5,206 nt of DNA from JAWLCQ01 sp041687095. Lineage in GTDB: Bacteria; Planctomycetota; Phycisphaerae; SM23-33. The notes below the pieces were generated by a model. The model ran no database searches. It had not been told where the DNA came from and was given only the letters and a program-made list of their open reading frames with translations. The DNA lies in contig JAWLCQ010000270.1 in the NCBI GenBank assembly GCA_041687095.1, positions 1 through 5,206 on the forward strand, written 5' to 3'. The translations under genes and the position numbers were made by a program. Below, one piece after another: positions 1-5,206 of this stretch (within the stretch, counting starts at the first letter, position 1; every line of letters starts with the position of its first letter).

Positions 1-25
1 GACTTGCCTGCGAAACGGGGCCACA

Positions 26-64
26 TGGTCGCTGAAGCGACCAAGCCGGCAAAGCCACTTTTTT
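26..64 (+). terminator. Possible factor-independent terminator of an upstream gene
   Basis: A perfect 7-bp stem (26-32 with 37-43, loop TGAA) is followed by a weak 3-bp stem (48-50 with 54-56, loop AAA) and then six Ts at 59-64. A GC-rich hairpin before a T-run on the + strand fits transcription ending from a gene left of the window. The strong stem lies 15 bases from the T-run, farther than usual, and the stem next to the Ts is short, so it is not a textbook terminator. It could instead be a dispersed intergenic hairpin. Confidence 0.33.
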
Positions 65-85
65 CATCTTCCGTGCAATCCTGAG

Positions 86-110
86 ATCTGATATCTGATA
101 GCTCATAGCT
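86..110. repeat. Short AT-rich direct repeats upstream of the hydrolase gene
   Basis: ATCTGAT occurs twice back to back (86-92 and 93-99), followed by AGCT-CAT-AGCT (100-110), which is an inverted and direct tetranucleotide pair. The stretch is strikingly AT-rich for this GC-rich window and ends about 20 bases before the start codon of the hydrolase. It may hold the promoter -10 region or an operator, but I could not pick a convincing -35/-10 pair in it. Confidence 0.4.
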
Positions 111-122
111 TCCCCACAACCT

Positions 123-126
123 GGAG
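123..126 (+). promoter_or_regulatory. Ribosome binding site of the GH36-like gene
   Basis: GGAG lies five bases before the ATG at 132, which is good Shine-Dalgarno spacing and supports that start codon. Confidence 0.6.
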
Positions 127-131
127 TTCCC

Positions 132-2063
132 ATGCCCGACTGGAACCGGCTGCACCTGCCCGCGGACGTGACGATCAAGGACCTTGGCGACAGTTGCGCC
201 CTGCTGCGCGTCGAGCGGGACGAGCCGTTCCGCGACGCCCGCAGCGGTCCGTTCGCCATCGCGGGGCTCGGGCGGTTCATGGCCCTATCGCTGCACCACC
301 ACTTCGTCACCTCGCCCTCGTGGGGCTCGGACCTCGCCGCCGTCCCCGCCCGCTGCCAGTTCGTCCTGTGGGAGGGCGAGGGCGCCTGCGGGGCGCTGGT
401 GCCGCTGCTGGACGGCGACTTCCGCTCGGAACTGGCGGGGACGGACGGGGGCCTGAGCATCGTGACCGAGTGCGGCCCGCAGGGCCGCCCCCAGTCGGCC
501 GTCTCGGGCGTACTGGTGTGCGTGCGGACCGATCCGTACCAGGCCGCCGCCGACGCGATGGCCGCCGCCGTCGCGTGGATGGGTCGCGGCCGCCTCCGTA
601 CCGACAAGCCCGTCCCCGACTGGGTCGAGCTGCTGGGCTGGTGCACCTACGACGCCTTCTACGGGGCCGTCGATGAGGCGAACATCCTCGCCGGGCTGGC
701 GGAGTTCGGCACGAACGGCTGGACGCCGGGGCACCTGCTCATCGACGGCGGATGGCAGGACGAGGCCAAGGGCTTCCTCCAGAGCTACGACACCAAGGAG
801 GGCTTCACCGACCGCCGCCTCGCCACCGTGACGCGAAGGGCCAAGCGCGAGCACGGCGTGCGGGAGGTGGGCTGCTGGCAGACGCTGTTCGGGACGATCC
901 GCGGGGTCTCGCCCGACGCGCCCGCCTTCGAGCCCCTCGGGCGGCACGGCGTGATCGAGACGGGCACGGAGAAGGACGTCTTCGGGGTGGTGGACATCGA
1001 GGACGTGTCACGCTTCTTCTACGAGTACCACTCGCGGATGGACACCGACGGGATCGACTACATCAAGGTGGACTTCCAGAGCGCCCTGCGCCTGATGACC
1101 CACGACCGCATCGGGCGGGCGGAGGGTGCGCGGCGGTGGCAGAACGCGATCCAGGCCTCCGTCGCCCGCCACTTCGCCGGGCGCATGCTCAACTGCATGG
1201 CCATGGGCTCCGACGAGGTCTACCACACCCCCTGGTCCAACGTCTGCCGCTCCAGCGACGACTACTACCCCAAGGACGACAAGGCCCACGCCAAGCACCT
1301 CCGCCTCAACGCGTTCAACAGCCTGTGGCTCGGGGCGCTGCAGGTGTGCGATTGGGACATGTTCCAGTCCGGGCACCCCTGGGGCCGCTACCACGCCCTC
1401 GCCCGCGCCGTCAGCGGGGGGCCCGTCTACGTCAGTGACGTCCCCGGGACCAGCGACTATGCCCTGCTGCAGAGCTTCCTCGCCGCCGACGGGCGCACGC
1501 TCCGCTGCCCCCACCCCGCCCTGCCTGTCCGCGAGTCGCTCTTCCGCGACCACGACGAGCCGATCCTGCTGAAGGTCTTCAACCGCGCGGGCACCCTGGG
1601 CCTGCTGGGCGTGTTCCATCCGGGCGTCAAGGCCGAAGAGCCCCAGCGCACCGAGGACGTGGGCGCCTGGATGGTCGAGGGACTCGAGGGCGAGCGGTTC
1701 GCGGCGTGGTCCGTCACGCGCGGGCTGCTGGGCGTCGTCGAGCGCGAGCAGCGGTTGCCCGTCACGCTCGACACCAGGGGCGGGGACGTGATCGTCTTCA
1801 GCCCCGTCACCGCGGGGTTCGCCCCGCTGGGGCTGGTGGACAAGATCAACCCCGCGGCGAGCGTGCTGGCGACGTATGCGGGAGCGGACGGCAGGAGCCT
1901 CCGCGTGGACCTGCGCGGCGGGGGCCGCGGCGGCGTGTGGAGCGACGGGCCCGTGACGGAGGTCTGCCTCGACGGGGCGCTCGTGGCCTTCGAGCAGACC
2001 GACGGGCTGGTGACGTTCGACACCGGCGGCCGCCCCCGCTGCCGCGTGGACATTCAGCGATAG
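132..2063 (+). CDS. Raffinose synthase / alpha-galactosidase family protein (GH36-like)
   Basis: A 643-residue glycoside hydrolase of the raffinose synthase (Sip1-type, Pfam Raffinose_syn) group. Members hydrolyse or transfer alpha-galactosyl units through a retaining mechanism on a TIM barrel. The family signatures appear in order: GWCTYDAFY (169-177), LLIDGGWQ (202-209), IKVDFQS (311-317), SSDDYYP (374-380), WDMF (408-411) and SGGPVYVSDVPG (428-439). By family analogy D314 in K-x-D would be the nucleophile, and D376 or D377 the acid/base. Residues 1-150 look like an N-terminal beta domain and residues from about 475 like a C-terminal beta domain. I see no signal peptide or membrane segment, so it is probably cytoplasmic. 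It is shorter than plant raffinose synthases (about 780 residues). GWCTY replaces the more usual GWCTW. Bacterial members are often true alpha-galactosidases or of unknown specificity, so raffinose synthesis should not be assumed. No sugar transporter or regulator lies nearby. Confidence 0.9.
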   Translation: MPDWNRLHLPADVTIKDLGDSCALLRVERDEPFRDARSGPFAIAGLGRFMALSLHHHFVTSPSWGSDLAAVPARCQFVLWEGEGACGALVPLLDGDFRSELAGTDGGLSIVTECGPQGRPQSAVSGVLVCVRTDPYQAAADAMAAAVAWMGRGRLRTDKPVPDWVELLGWCTYDAFYGAVDEANILAGLAEFGTNGWTPGHLLIDGGWQDEAKGFLQSYDTKEGFTDRRLATVTRRAKREHGVREVGCWQTLFGTIRGVSPDAPAFEPLGRHGVIETGTEKDVFGVVDIEDVSRFFYEYHSRMDTDGIDYIKVDFQSALRLMTHDRIGRAEGARRWQNAIQASVARHFAGRMLNCMAMGSDEVYHTPWSNVCRSSDDYYPKDDKAHAKHLRLNAFNSLWLGALQVCDWDMFQSGHPWGRYHALARAVSGGPVYVSDVPGTSDYALLQSFLAADGRTLRCPHPALPVRESLFRDHDEPILLKVFNRAGTLGLLGVFHPGVKAEEPQRTEDVGAWMVEGLEGERFAAWSVTRGLLGVVEREQRLPVTLDTRGGDVIVFSPVTAGFAPLGLVDKINPAASVLATYAGADGRSLRVDLRGGGRGGVWSDGPVTEVCLDGALVAFEQTDGLVTFDTGGRPRCRVDIQR

Positions 2064-2085
2064 CCGATGTCTCTGTCCTCGCGGG

Positions 2086-2113
2086 TTGCCCCCGGCCGCC
2101 AAACGGCTATAAC
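2086..2113 (+). promoter_or_regulatory. Sigma70-like promoter for the small membrane protein gene
   Basis: TTGCCC (2086-2091, four of six matches to the -35 consensus), a 16-base spacer, and TATAAC (2108-2113, five of six matches to -10). Transcription would begin near 2120, only about six or seven bases before the ATG at 2127, so the mRNA would have almost no leader. This fits the absence of a Shine-Dalgarno sequence there. The box stands out because A/T runs are rare in this window. Confidence 0.45.
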
Positions 2114-2126
2114 TATCGGTAGCATC

Positions 2127-2480
2127 ATGGTCATCGGCCACCTCAAATCGAACCTGTGGCTGCTGTTCAACGCACCGGGGGCGTTGGCGGGGGCGTATCG
2201 CTGGTCACTGCTGGCGGCCGCCGTTGGGACCCTGCTGGACGGAACCACGACGTGGGTGAACCTCTCCCACTGGGGCGCCGCCGCCGAGATGCACCCCGCC
2301 ATCTCCATGGTGGTCCACCTGCTGGGGGTGAACCTGGGCGTCCCGGTGGCGATGGTCGCCAAGTTCACCTGCGCCGTCACCGTCGCCGCCATCCTCCGCA
2401 CCTGGACACGCCCGATCCTTCTGGCCACTGGGGCGATCGGCCTCTTCGGGGCCGCCTTCAACATTCTGCAGCACTTCTGA
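2127..2480 (+). CDS. Small multi-pass membrane protein, DUF5658-like
   Basis: A 117-residue hydrophobic protein with about four likely membrane segments, near residues 27-46, 58-78, 80-92 and 97-114. Conserved-looking polar residues sit in or beside them: D38 before a Thr triplet (DGTTTW), E54 in AEMHP, and K79. The D...T...E.(N/H)P...K pattern resembles the short DUF5658-type membrane proteins, which have no established function; this assignment is from memory of the pattern and is tentative. An in-frame ATG at 2067 would add 20 residues and start three bases after the hydrolase stop. I prefer 2127 because codons 2067-2126 have A or T at 7 of 20 third positions, unlike the body of the gene, and because a promoter-like box fills that stretch. 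Neither start has a clear ribosome binding site. No functional tie to its neighbours is visible. Confidence 0.7.
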   Translation: MVIGHLKSNLWLLFNAPGALAGAYRWSLLAAAVGTLLDGTTTWVNLSHWGAAAEMHPAISMVVHLLGVNLGVPVAMVAKFTCAVTVAAILRTWTRPILLATGAIGLFGAAFNILQHF

Positions 2481-2531
2481 TCCACGGCCCCACGGAAATC
2501 CGTAGCCTAATACACTGGCCTTGGGGCGGAT

Positions 2532-2660
2532 CCGGTGGTAGTCTACCGGCTGGGCCGTGTCGCCGGTTTGCCGGCGAGGGCGGCCGCGGGGAAGGGTTTC
2601 GGTGTCCCCATGCAGCAACGGGCGCTGCCGCAAGGATCGCCGTCGGAATGGCGAGTCCTT
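2532..2660 (+). promoter_or_regulatory. Candidate structured 5' leader of the zinc-ribbon membrane protein gene
   Basis: This part of the 219-base gap can fold into nearly contiguous hairpins. They are 2532-2536/2545-2549 (5 bp); 2553-2557/2581-2585 enclosing 2560-2566/2571-2576+2577 (5 bp plus 7 bp, loop TTTG); 2588-2592/2605-2609 (5 bp); 2612-2616/2624-2628 (5 bp); and 2632-2641/2650-2660 (10 bp with one bulged G at 2655). It ends about 40 bases before the start codon at 2700. An in-frame GTG at 2535 could make it coding, but third positions are only about 69 percent G/C there against more than 90 percent in the gene body. I could not match it to a riboswitch class I know. Random 5-bp stems are common at this GC content, so only the second and last hairpins carry real weight. 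Confidence 0.35.
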
Positions 2661-2690
2661 CCTGTCTTGGATGATCTCGCGAACGGGATG

Positions 2691-2695
2691 GGTGA
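2691..2695 (+). promoter_or_regulatory. Ribosome binding site that decides the start at 2700
   Basis: GGTGA ends four bases before the ATG at 2700 and pairs with the anti-Shine-Dalgarno core. The other in-frame starts, GTG 2535 and ATG 2688, have no comparable site. Starting at 2700 also places the zinc ribbon at the very N-terminus, the usual position in proteins of this style. Confidence 0.5.
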
Positions 2696-2699
2696 AAGA

Positions 2700-4295
2700 A
2701 TGACACAGATCCAATGCCAGAATCCGCAATGTCGGGCGATGTTCTCCACGGGGCCAGACCGTAGCGGCCGGAACGTTTGCTGCCCCGTCTGCGGACAGGC
2801 GGTGCGCGCGGCGGCGAAAGCGGGAACCGCTCACGAGGACGAGATCGACCTCACGCCCCTGGACCGCAAGCCGTCCGGGGCTGCGGAAGCAGAGGCCCCT
2901 GCCCCTGCTTCGCCTCCCCCCGCCGCCGCGCCGTCCCCCGCCGCCCCCCCGGAGAACGCCGAGGCCGCGGCCAAGCTCGCCGCCCGACGGGAGGCCGTGC
3001 GCGCCGCCCAACGCCACGCCGTCCGCGCCGAGCAGCAACTCCTGCGGGAGGCCCGCGAGACGGACTCGCCCCCGCCCCCCCTCTCGCCCTTTGCCGCCGT
3101 GATCGATGCCGATGTCGCCCGCGCCACCGCCCGCACCACCACCGCCCGCGCTCCGCACCCCGAGCCCGCCCCCACGGTCGAGGGCGGCCTCTTCATCAGC
3201 GACGCCGAACTCGCCCGCCTCAGCGATCCGCCCCAGGCCTCCGACGGGGAGGTCCTCGAATACCGCGTGGCCATCGTCAACATCCTCATGACCGGGGCGG
3301 TCGGGTTGGTCGTCGGGATCCTGGCCGGGGCCCTCCTGGGCGGGGAGTCGCGGTTGCTGTCGGCGTACATCGGGGCCTTCGCGGGGTGGATCGTCGGGTT
3401 CGTCATCGCCTTCATCGGCGTCGCCAGCGCCGAGGAAGCCCTCCCCGAAAGCGTCCGCTGCCCGTTCTGCAACAAGGTCTTCCCCGCCGGAACCGCAAGC
3501 TGCGACTGGTGCGGCGGGCGGATTCGCCAGCTCAACATCGATCCCCTCGCCGCCGACAGCCTCAACGCCGGCCGCTTCGCGCTGCGGAACCTCCGCCCCG
3601 TCGTGCGGCTGGCGGCGCCGGCAGCGGTCCTGGGCTTCCTCTTCGCGGGGTGGCACGCGCTGCATGCGGCGTTTCCCGACGGGCTGGGGCCCGCCCGTCC
3701 CTTCGTTCTGGGCGCCTTCGCCCTCGCGGGGCTCTACGTCCTCGCCTGCTGGTTCTGGTTCCCGCTCGAGGCGATGAGCCAGACCCTCCTCGGCCGGGGG
3801 TGGTCCATCCGCCGCGCCGGCCTGTGGAGCCCGGGCCACGCGGCCAAGGGCGCCCAGGCCTTCCTCGTCCTCGCCGCCTACCTCCTGCCCTTCATCCTCT
3901 TCCCGCTGCTGCCGGTGGCCCTGCTGTCGTTGGGAACCGCCGGGCCGCGGCGGGCCTTCGACCCGCGCAGGGCCCTGGCGATCGTGCGCAAGCACCCCAA
4001 GAACTTCGCCATCCTCTGGCTGTTCCTGCTGTTCTGGACGGCCGGGCTGGCCGTGCCGGGCCTGCTGGCCCTGTTGGGGTGGCGGCTGGGGGAGGGCCTC
4101 CAGTTCGCCTCGCCCTGGCTGTCCATCCCGCTGTCCCTCGTGGTCGGGGCGCTGGGGGCGTGGCTCCTGGCGGCGGTGGTGTGCACGTACCTGCTGGTCC
4201 TGGCGTGCTGCATCGGCATGTTCGGCCGCCGCAACGCCGAGGCCGAATTCTACGCCCGCCGCGCCGATGCCACCGCGAGCGATCCCAAGGTATAA
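2700..4295 (+). CDS. Membrane protein with two zinc ribbons and an Ala/Pro-rich linker
   Basis: A 531-residue protein of unknown function. Residues 1-36 form an N-terminal zinc ribbon (C6, C11, C28, C31 with CPVCG). Residues 58-160 are a low-complexity Ala/Pro-rich linker interrupted by a charged, probably helical stretch at 86-120. Two glycine-rich membrane segments follow (about 192-216 and 222-245). A second zinc ribbon, CPFC...CDWCGG (C254, C257, C268, C271), comes next. About five more membrane segments follow, near 303-323, 334-356, 385-410, 436-460 and 476-505. A basic loop (about 416-435, RRAFDPRRALAIVRKHPKN) separates two of these; by the positive-inside rule it should be cytoplasmic, which would put the ribbons in the cytoplasm too. 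The last helices loosely recall Yip1/DUF4013-like membrane proteins, which is a weak guess. The gene lies 174 bases upstream of a GspE/PilB-type ATPase in the same orientation, so a role in envelope or secretion biology is possible but unproven. Confidence 0.78.
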   Translation: MTQIQCQNPQCRAMFSTGPDRSGRNVCCPVCGQAVRAAAKAGTAHEDEIDLTPLDRKPSGAAEAEAPAPASPPPAAAPSPAAPPENAEAAAKLAARREAVRAAQRHAVRAEQQLLREARETDSPPPPLSPFAAVIDADVARATARTTTARAPHPEPAPTVEGGLFISDAELARLSDPPQASDGEVLEYRVAIVNILMTGAVGLVVGILAGALLGGESRLLSAYIGAFAGWIVGFVIAFIGVASAEEALPESVRCPFCNKVFPAGTASCDWCGGRIRQLNIDPLAADSLNAGRFALRNLRPVVRLAAPAAVLGFLFAGWHALHAAFPDGLGPARPFVLGAFALAGLYVLACWFWFPLEAMSQTLLGRGWSIRRAGLWSPGHAAKGAQAFLVLAAYLLPFILFPLLPVALLSLGTAGPRRAFDPRRALAIVRKHPKNFAILWLFLLFWTAGLAVPGLLALLGWRLGEGLQFASPWLSIPLSLVVGALGAWLLAAVVCTYLLVLACCIGMFGRRNAEAEFYARRADATASDPKV

Positions 4296-4296
4296 T
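4267..4296 (+). promoter_or_regulatory. Promoter with perfect TATAAT overlapping the upstream stop codon
   Basis: TATAAT at 4291-4296 matches the -10 consensus exactly and contains the TAA stop (4293-4295) of the zinc-ribbon gene. ATGCCA (4267-4272), 18 bases upstream, matches four of six -35 positions. Transcription would start near 4303 and give the ATPase gene a leader of about 167 bases. A perfect TATAAT is unlikely by chance in sequence this GC-rich, but the -35 is modest. Confidence 0.45.
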
Positions 4297-4372
4297 GCGG
4301 GCGAGGCGTGAACGATGCGGCGCGAGCAAACCTCCCGCCGCCCCAAGACTGGTTCCGAACCGACGACCGGAC

Positions 4373-4413
4373 GCCCCCCCGATCGCACCGCGTGCTTCTC
4401 GCGGCCGGGGGGC
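4373..4413 (+). promoter_or_regulatory. Strong two-part hairpin in the leader of the ATPase gene
   Basis: GCCCCCC (4373-4379) pairs with GGGGGGC (4407-4413), and inside it CCGCG (4388-4392) pairs with CGCGG (4400-4404) around a 7-base loop. The G-run at 4407-4412 can instead pair with C-runs at 4424-4428 or 4446-4453, the latter ending just before the ribosome binding site. That permits mutually exclusive folds. No T-run follows, so it is not a plain terminator. Whether it regulates anything is inference. Confidence 0.3.
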
Positions 4414-4460
4414 TGGAGCCCTGCCCCCTGCGGAGTCGGCGGCGACCCCCCCCTGCACAT

Positions 4461-4467
4461 GAGGTGG
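4461..4467 (+). promoter_or_regulatory. Ribosome binding site of the GspE/PilB-type gene
   Basis: GAGGTGG ends two bases before the ATG at 4470; its GAGGT core ends four bases before it, a strong Shine-Dalgarno match at somewhat short spacing. It decides between that ATG and the in-frame upstream GTGs at 4464 and 4308. The latter would add residues that do not look like a GspE N-terminus. Confidence 0.6.
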
Positions 4468-4469
4468 CC

Positions 4470-5206
4470 ATGGCGGATGCACTGCAAGCGATTCTGGAAC
4501 TCGTCCTCCAGCAGGGGCTGATCGACGAGGAGACGTCCGGCCTGATCCGGCAGGATGTGCGGACCAACGGGACCGATCCCATCCGGGCGATCTCGATGCG
4601 GGGACGCGTCCCGTCCGCGACGATCTACGAGCTGGTGGCCGAGAGCTGGCAGGTCGAGTACGTGCGGAAGGAGCGCCTGGTGGCGCCGCCGGACCTCGCC
4701 CGCCGCATCCCCTCCGCCCTGCTGCGGAGGAGAGTGGTGCTCCCCGTCGCCGATCGCGGCGACTACGTGGTCTGCGCGGTCCCGGACCTGGGGGCCCTGC
4801 AGGACGAGCGGTTGAAGGAGGCCCTGCGGAAGGCGTTCGGGCGGCCGGTGCGGCTGGCGCTGGCGGACCCGGAGGAGTTGGGGGCGGCGCTGCAGCAGGC
4901 GGGGGTGGAGGGGGCCCCGGGCGCGGAGGCGGCCCCCGCACAGGACGCCGTCGTCTTCGTCGCCGAACTCATGCGGCAGGCGTACGTGCACCGCGCGTCC
5001 GACATCCACATCGAGCCCCACGCCAGCGCCTACCGCATCCGCTTCCGCGTCGACGGGGAGCTTCAGACGTTCACGCAAACCCTGGCCGAGCCGCTGGCGA
5101 TGGCGGCGCTGTCGAGGCTGAAGGTGCTGGCGCAGATGGACATCACCATCACGCGTGAGCCGCAGGACGGCAGCCTCGTCTACGAGCTGCCCGAGGCCCA
5201 GGGCCG
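4470..5206 (+). CDS. GspE/PilB-type secretion or type IV pilus assembly ATPase (N-terminal part, runs off the window)
   Basis: The first 245 residues of a type II secretion / type IV pilus assembly ATPase, a cytoplasmic hexameric motor that powers pilus or pseudopilus extension. Residues 1-145 form a GspE N-terminal-type domain (GLIDEETSGLIRQ, ending in RRVVLPV...DYVVCAVPD). A short Gly/Ala/Pro linker lies near 145-158. The start of the ATPase domain follows with ASDIHIEP (176-183), RFRVDGEL (191-198), RLKVLAQMDI (216-225) and PQDGSL (231-236). All are hallmark positions of the family. The Walker A, Asp and His boxes and Walker B lie past the right edge, so GspE and PilB cannot be told apart. 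I do not see the RLG-type repeat motifs of c-di-GMP-binding MshEN domains. It reads in the same frame as the upstream zinc-ribbon gene, and bases 4296-4469 contain no stop in that frame. GTG 4308 is therefore formally possible, but the site at 4461-4467 favours 4470. Confidence 0.9.
   Translation, partial: MADALQAILELVLQQGLIDEETSGLIRQDVRTNGTDPIRAISMRGRVPSATIYELVAESWQVEYVRKERLVAPPDLARRIPSALLRRRVVLPVADRGDYVVCAVPDLGALQDERLKEALRKAFGRPVRLALADPEELGAALQQAGVEGAPGAEAAPAQDAVVFVAELMRQAYVHRASDIHIEPHASAYRIRFRVDGELQTFTQTLAEPLAMAALSRLKVLAQMDITITREPQDGSLVYELPEAQG

Noticed and set aside
1..84. Possible C-terminal end of an upstream gene (frame 1, stop TGA at 82-84)
   Set aside because: All three + frames are open at the edge, third-position GC is only about 59 percent, and the hairpin plus T-run inside it look intergenic.
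1008..2141. 377-codon open frame on the minus strand opposite the hydrolase
   Set aside because: The + strand frame carries the full set of GH36-type motifs over the same bases. The antisense translation is compositionally biased and matches nothing I recognise.
2492..2503. ACGG-AAAT-CCGT hairpin just after the small membrane protein gene
   Set aside because: The stem is only four base pairs and no T-run follows, so I cannot support a terminator.
2508..2513. TAATAC as a -10 box for the zinc-ribbon gene
   Set aside because: It matches only three of six consensus positions and has no plausible -35 at the right distance. The promoter of that gene remains unidentified.
2553..2660. Match to known riboswitch classes (c-di-GMP-I, cobalamin, SAH, glycine, ZTP)
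   Set aside because: Isolated words resemble parts of some motifs, but none of the conserved cores is present in the right order on either strand as far as I can judge by eye.
2535..2699. GTG-initiated 55-residue N-terminal extension of the zinc-ribbon protein
   Set aside because: Third-position GC is much lower than in the gene body, the stretch is dominated by hairpins, and the ribosome binding site at 2691-2695 points to ATG 2700.
4315..4521. 68-codon + strand frame in the gap before the ATPase
   Set aside because: It overlaps the ATPase start in another frame, has no ribosome binding site, and its Arg/Pro/Ser-rich translation looks like a by-product of the C-tracts.
2205..5078. 957-codon open frame on the minus strand
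   Set aside because: It runs antisense across three well-supported + strand genes. Its translation is Gly/Arg/Gln/Pro-rich low-complexity sequence with no recognisable domain, as expected from codon bias in very GC-rich DNA.

Overview
The window is a stretch of very GC-rich chromosome with all recognisable genes on the + strand. Third codon positions are almost all G or C inside the genes and clearly less so in the gaps, and I used this to set starts. The best clue to the organism is the gene at 2700-4295. Its N-terminal zinc ribbon (C-x4-C, then CPxCG), followed by an Ala/Pro-rich linker and membrane segments, is a layout I associate with Planctomycetota, probably a Phycisphaerae-like lineage. 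This is an inference from protein style, not from a phylogenetic marker.

Layout. Bases 1-131 are an intergenic region with a perfect hairpin, a T-run and a small AT-rich repeat. Bases 132-2063 encode a raffinose-synthase/alpha-galactosidase-type glycoside hydrolase (GH36-like). Bases 2127-2480 encode a small membrane protein with its own apparent promoter and almost no 5' leader. Bases 2481-2699 are a gap packed with potential RNA hairpins. Bases 2700-4295 encode a membrane protein with two zinc ribbons. Bases 4296-4469 form a C-tract-rich leader preceded by a perfect TATAAT that overlaps the stop codon of the previous gene. From 4470 to the right edge runs the start of a GspE/PilB-type secretion or pilus ATPase, cut off before its Walker A motif.

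The genes point the same way but do not form a tight operon. The gaps are 63, 219 and 174 bases, and at least two of them contain promoter-like or structured sequence. The hydrolase and the small membrane protein have no obvious functional link to the others. The two-zinc-ribbon protein and the ATPase may be related by position (type II secretion/type IV pilus neighbourhood), but the sequence does not prove it. I found no tRNA, rRNA, CRISPR array, transposase or integrase. The most interesting unexplained material is the two structured gaps, 2532-2660 and 4291-4469.
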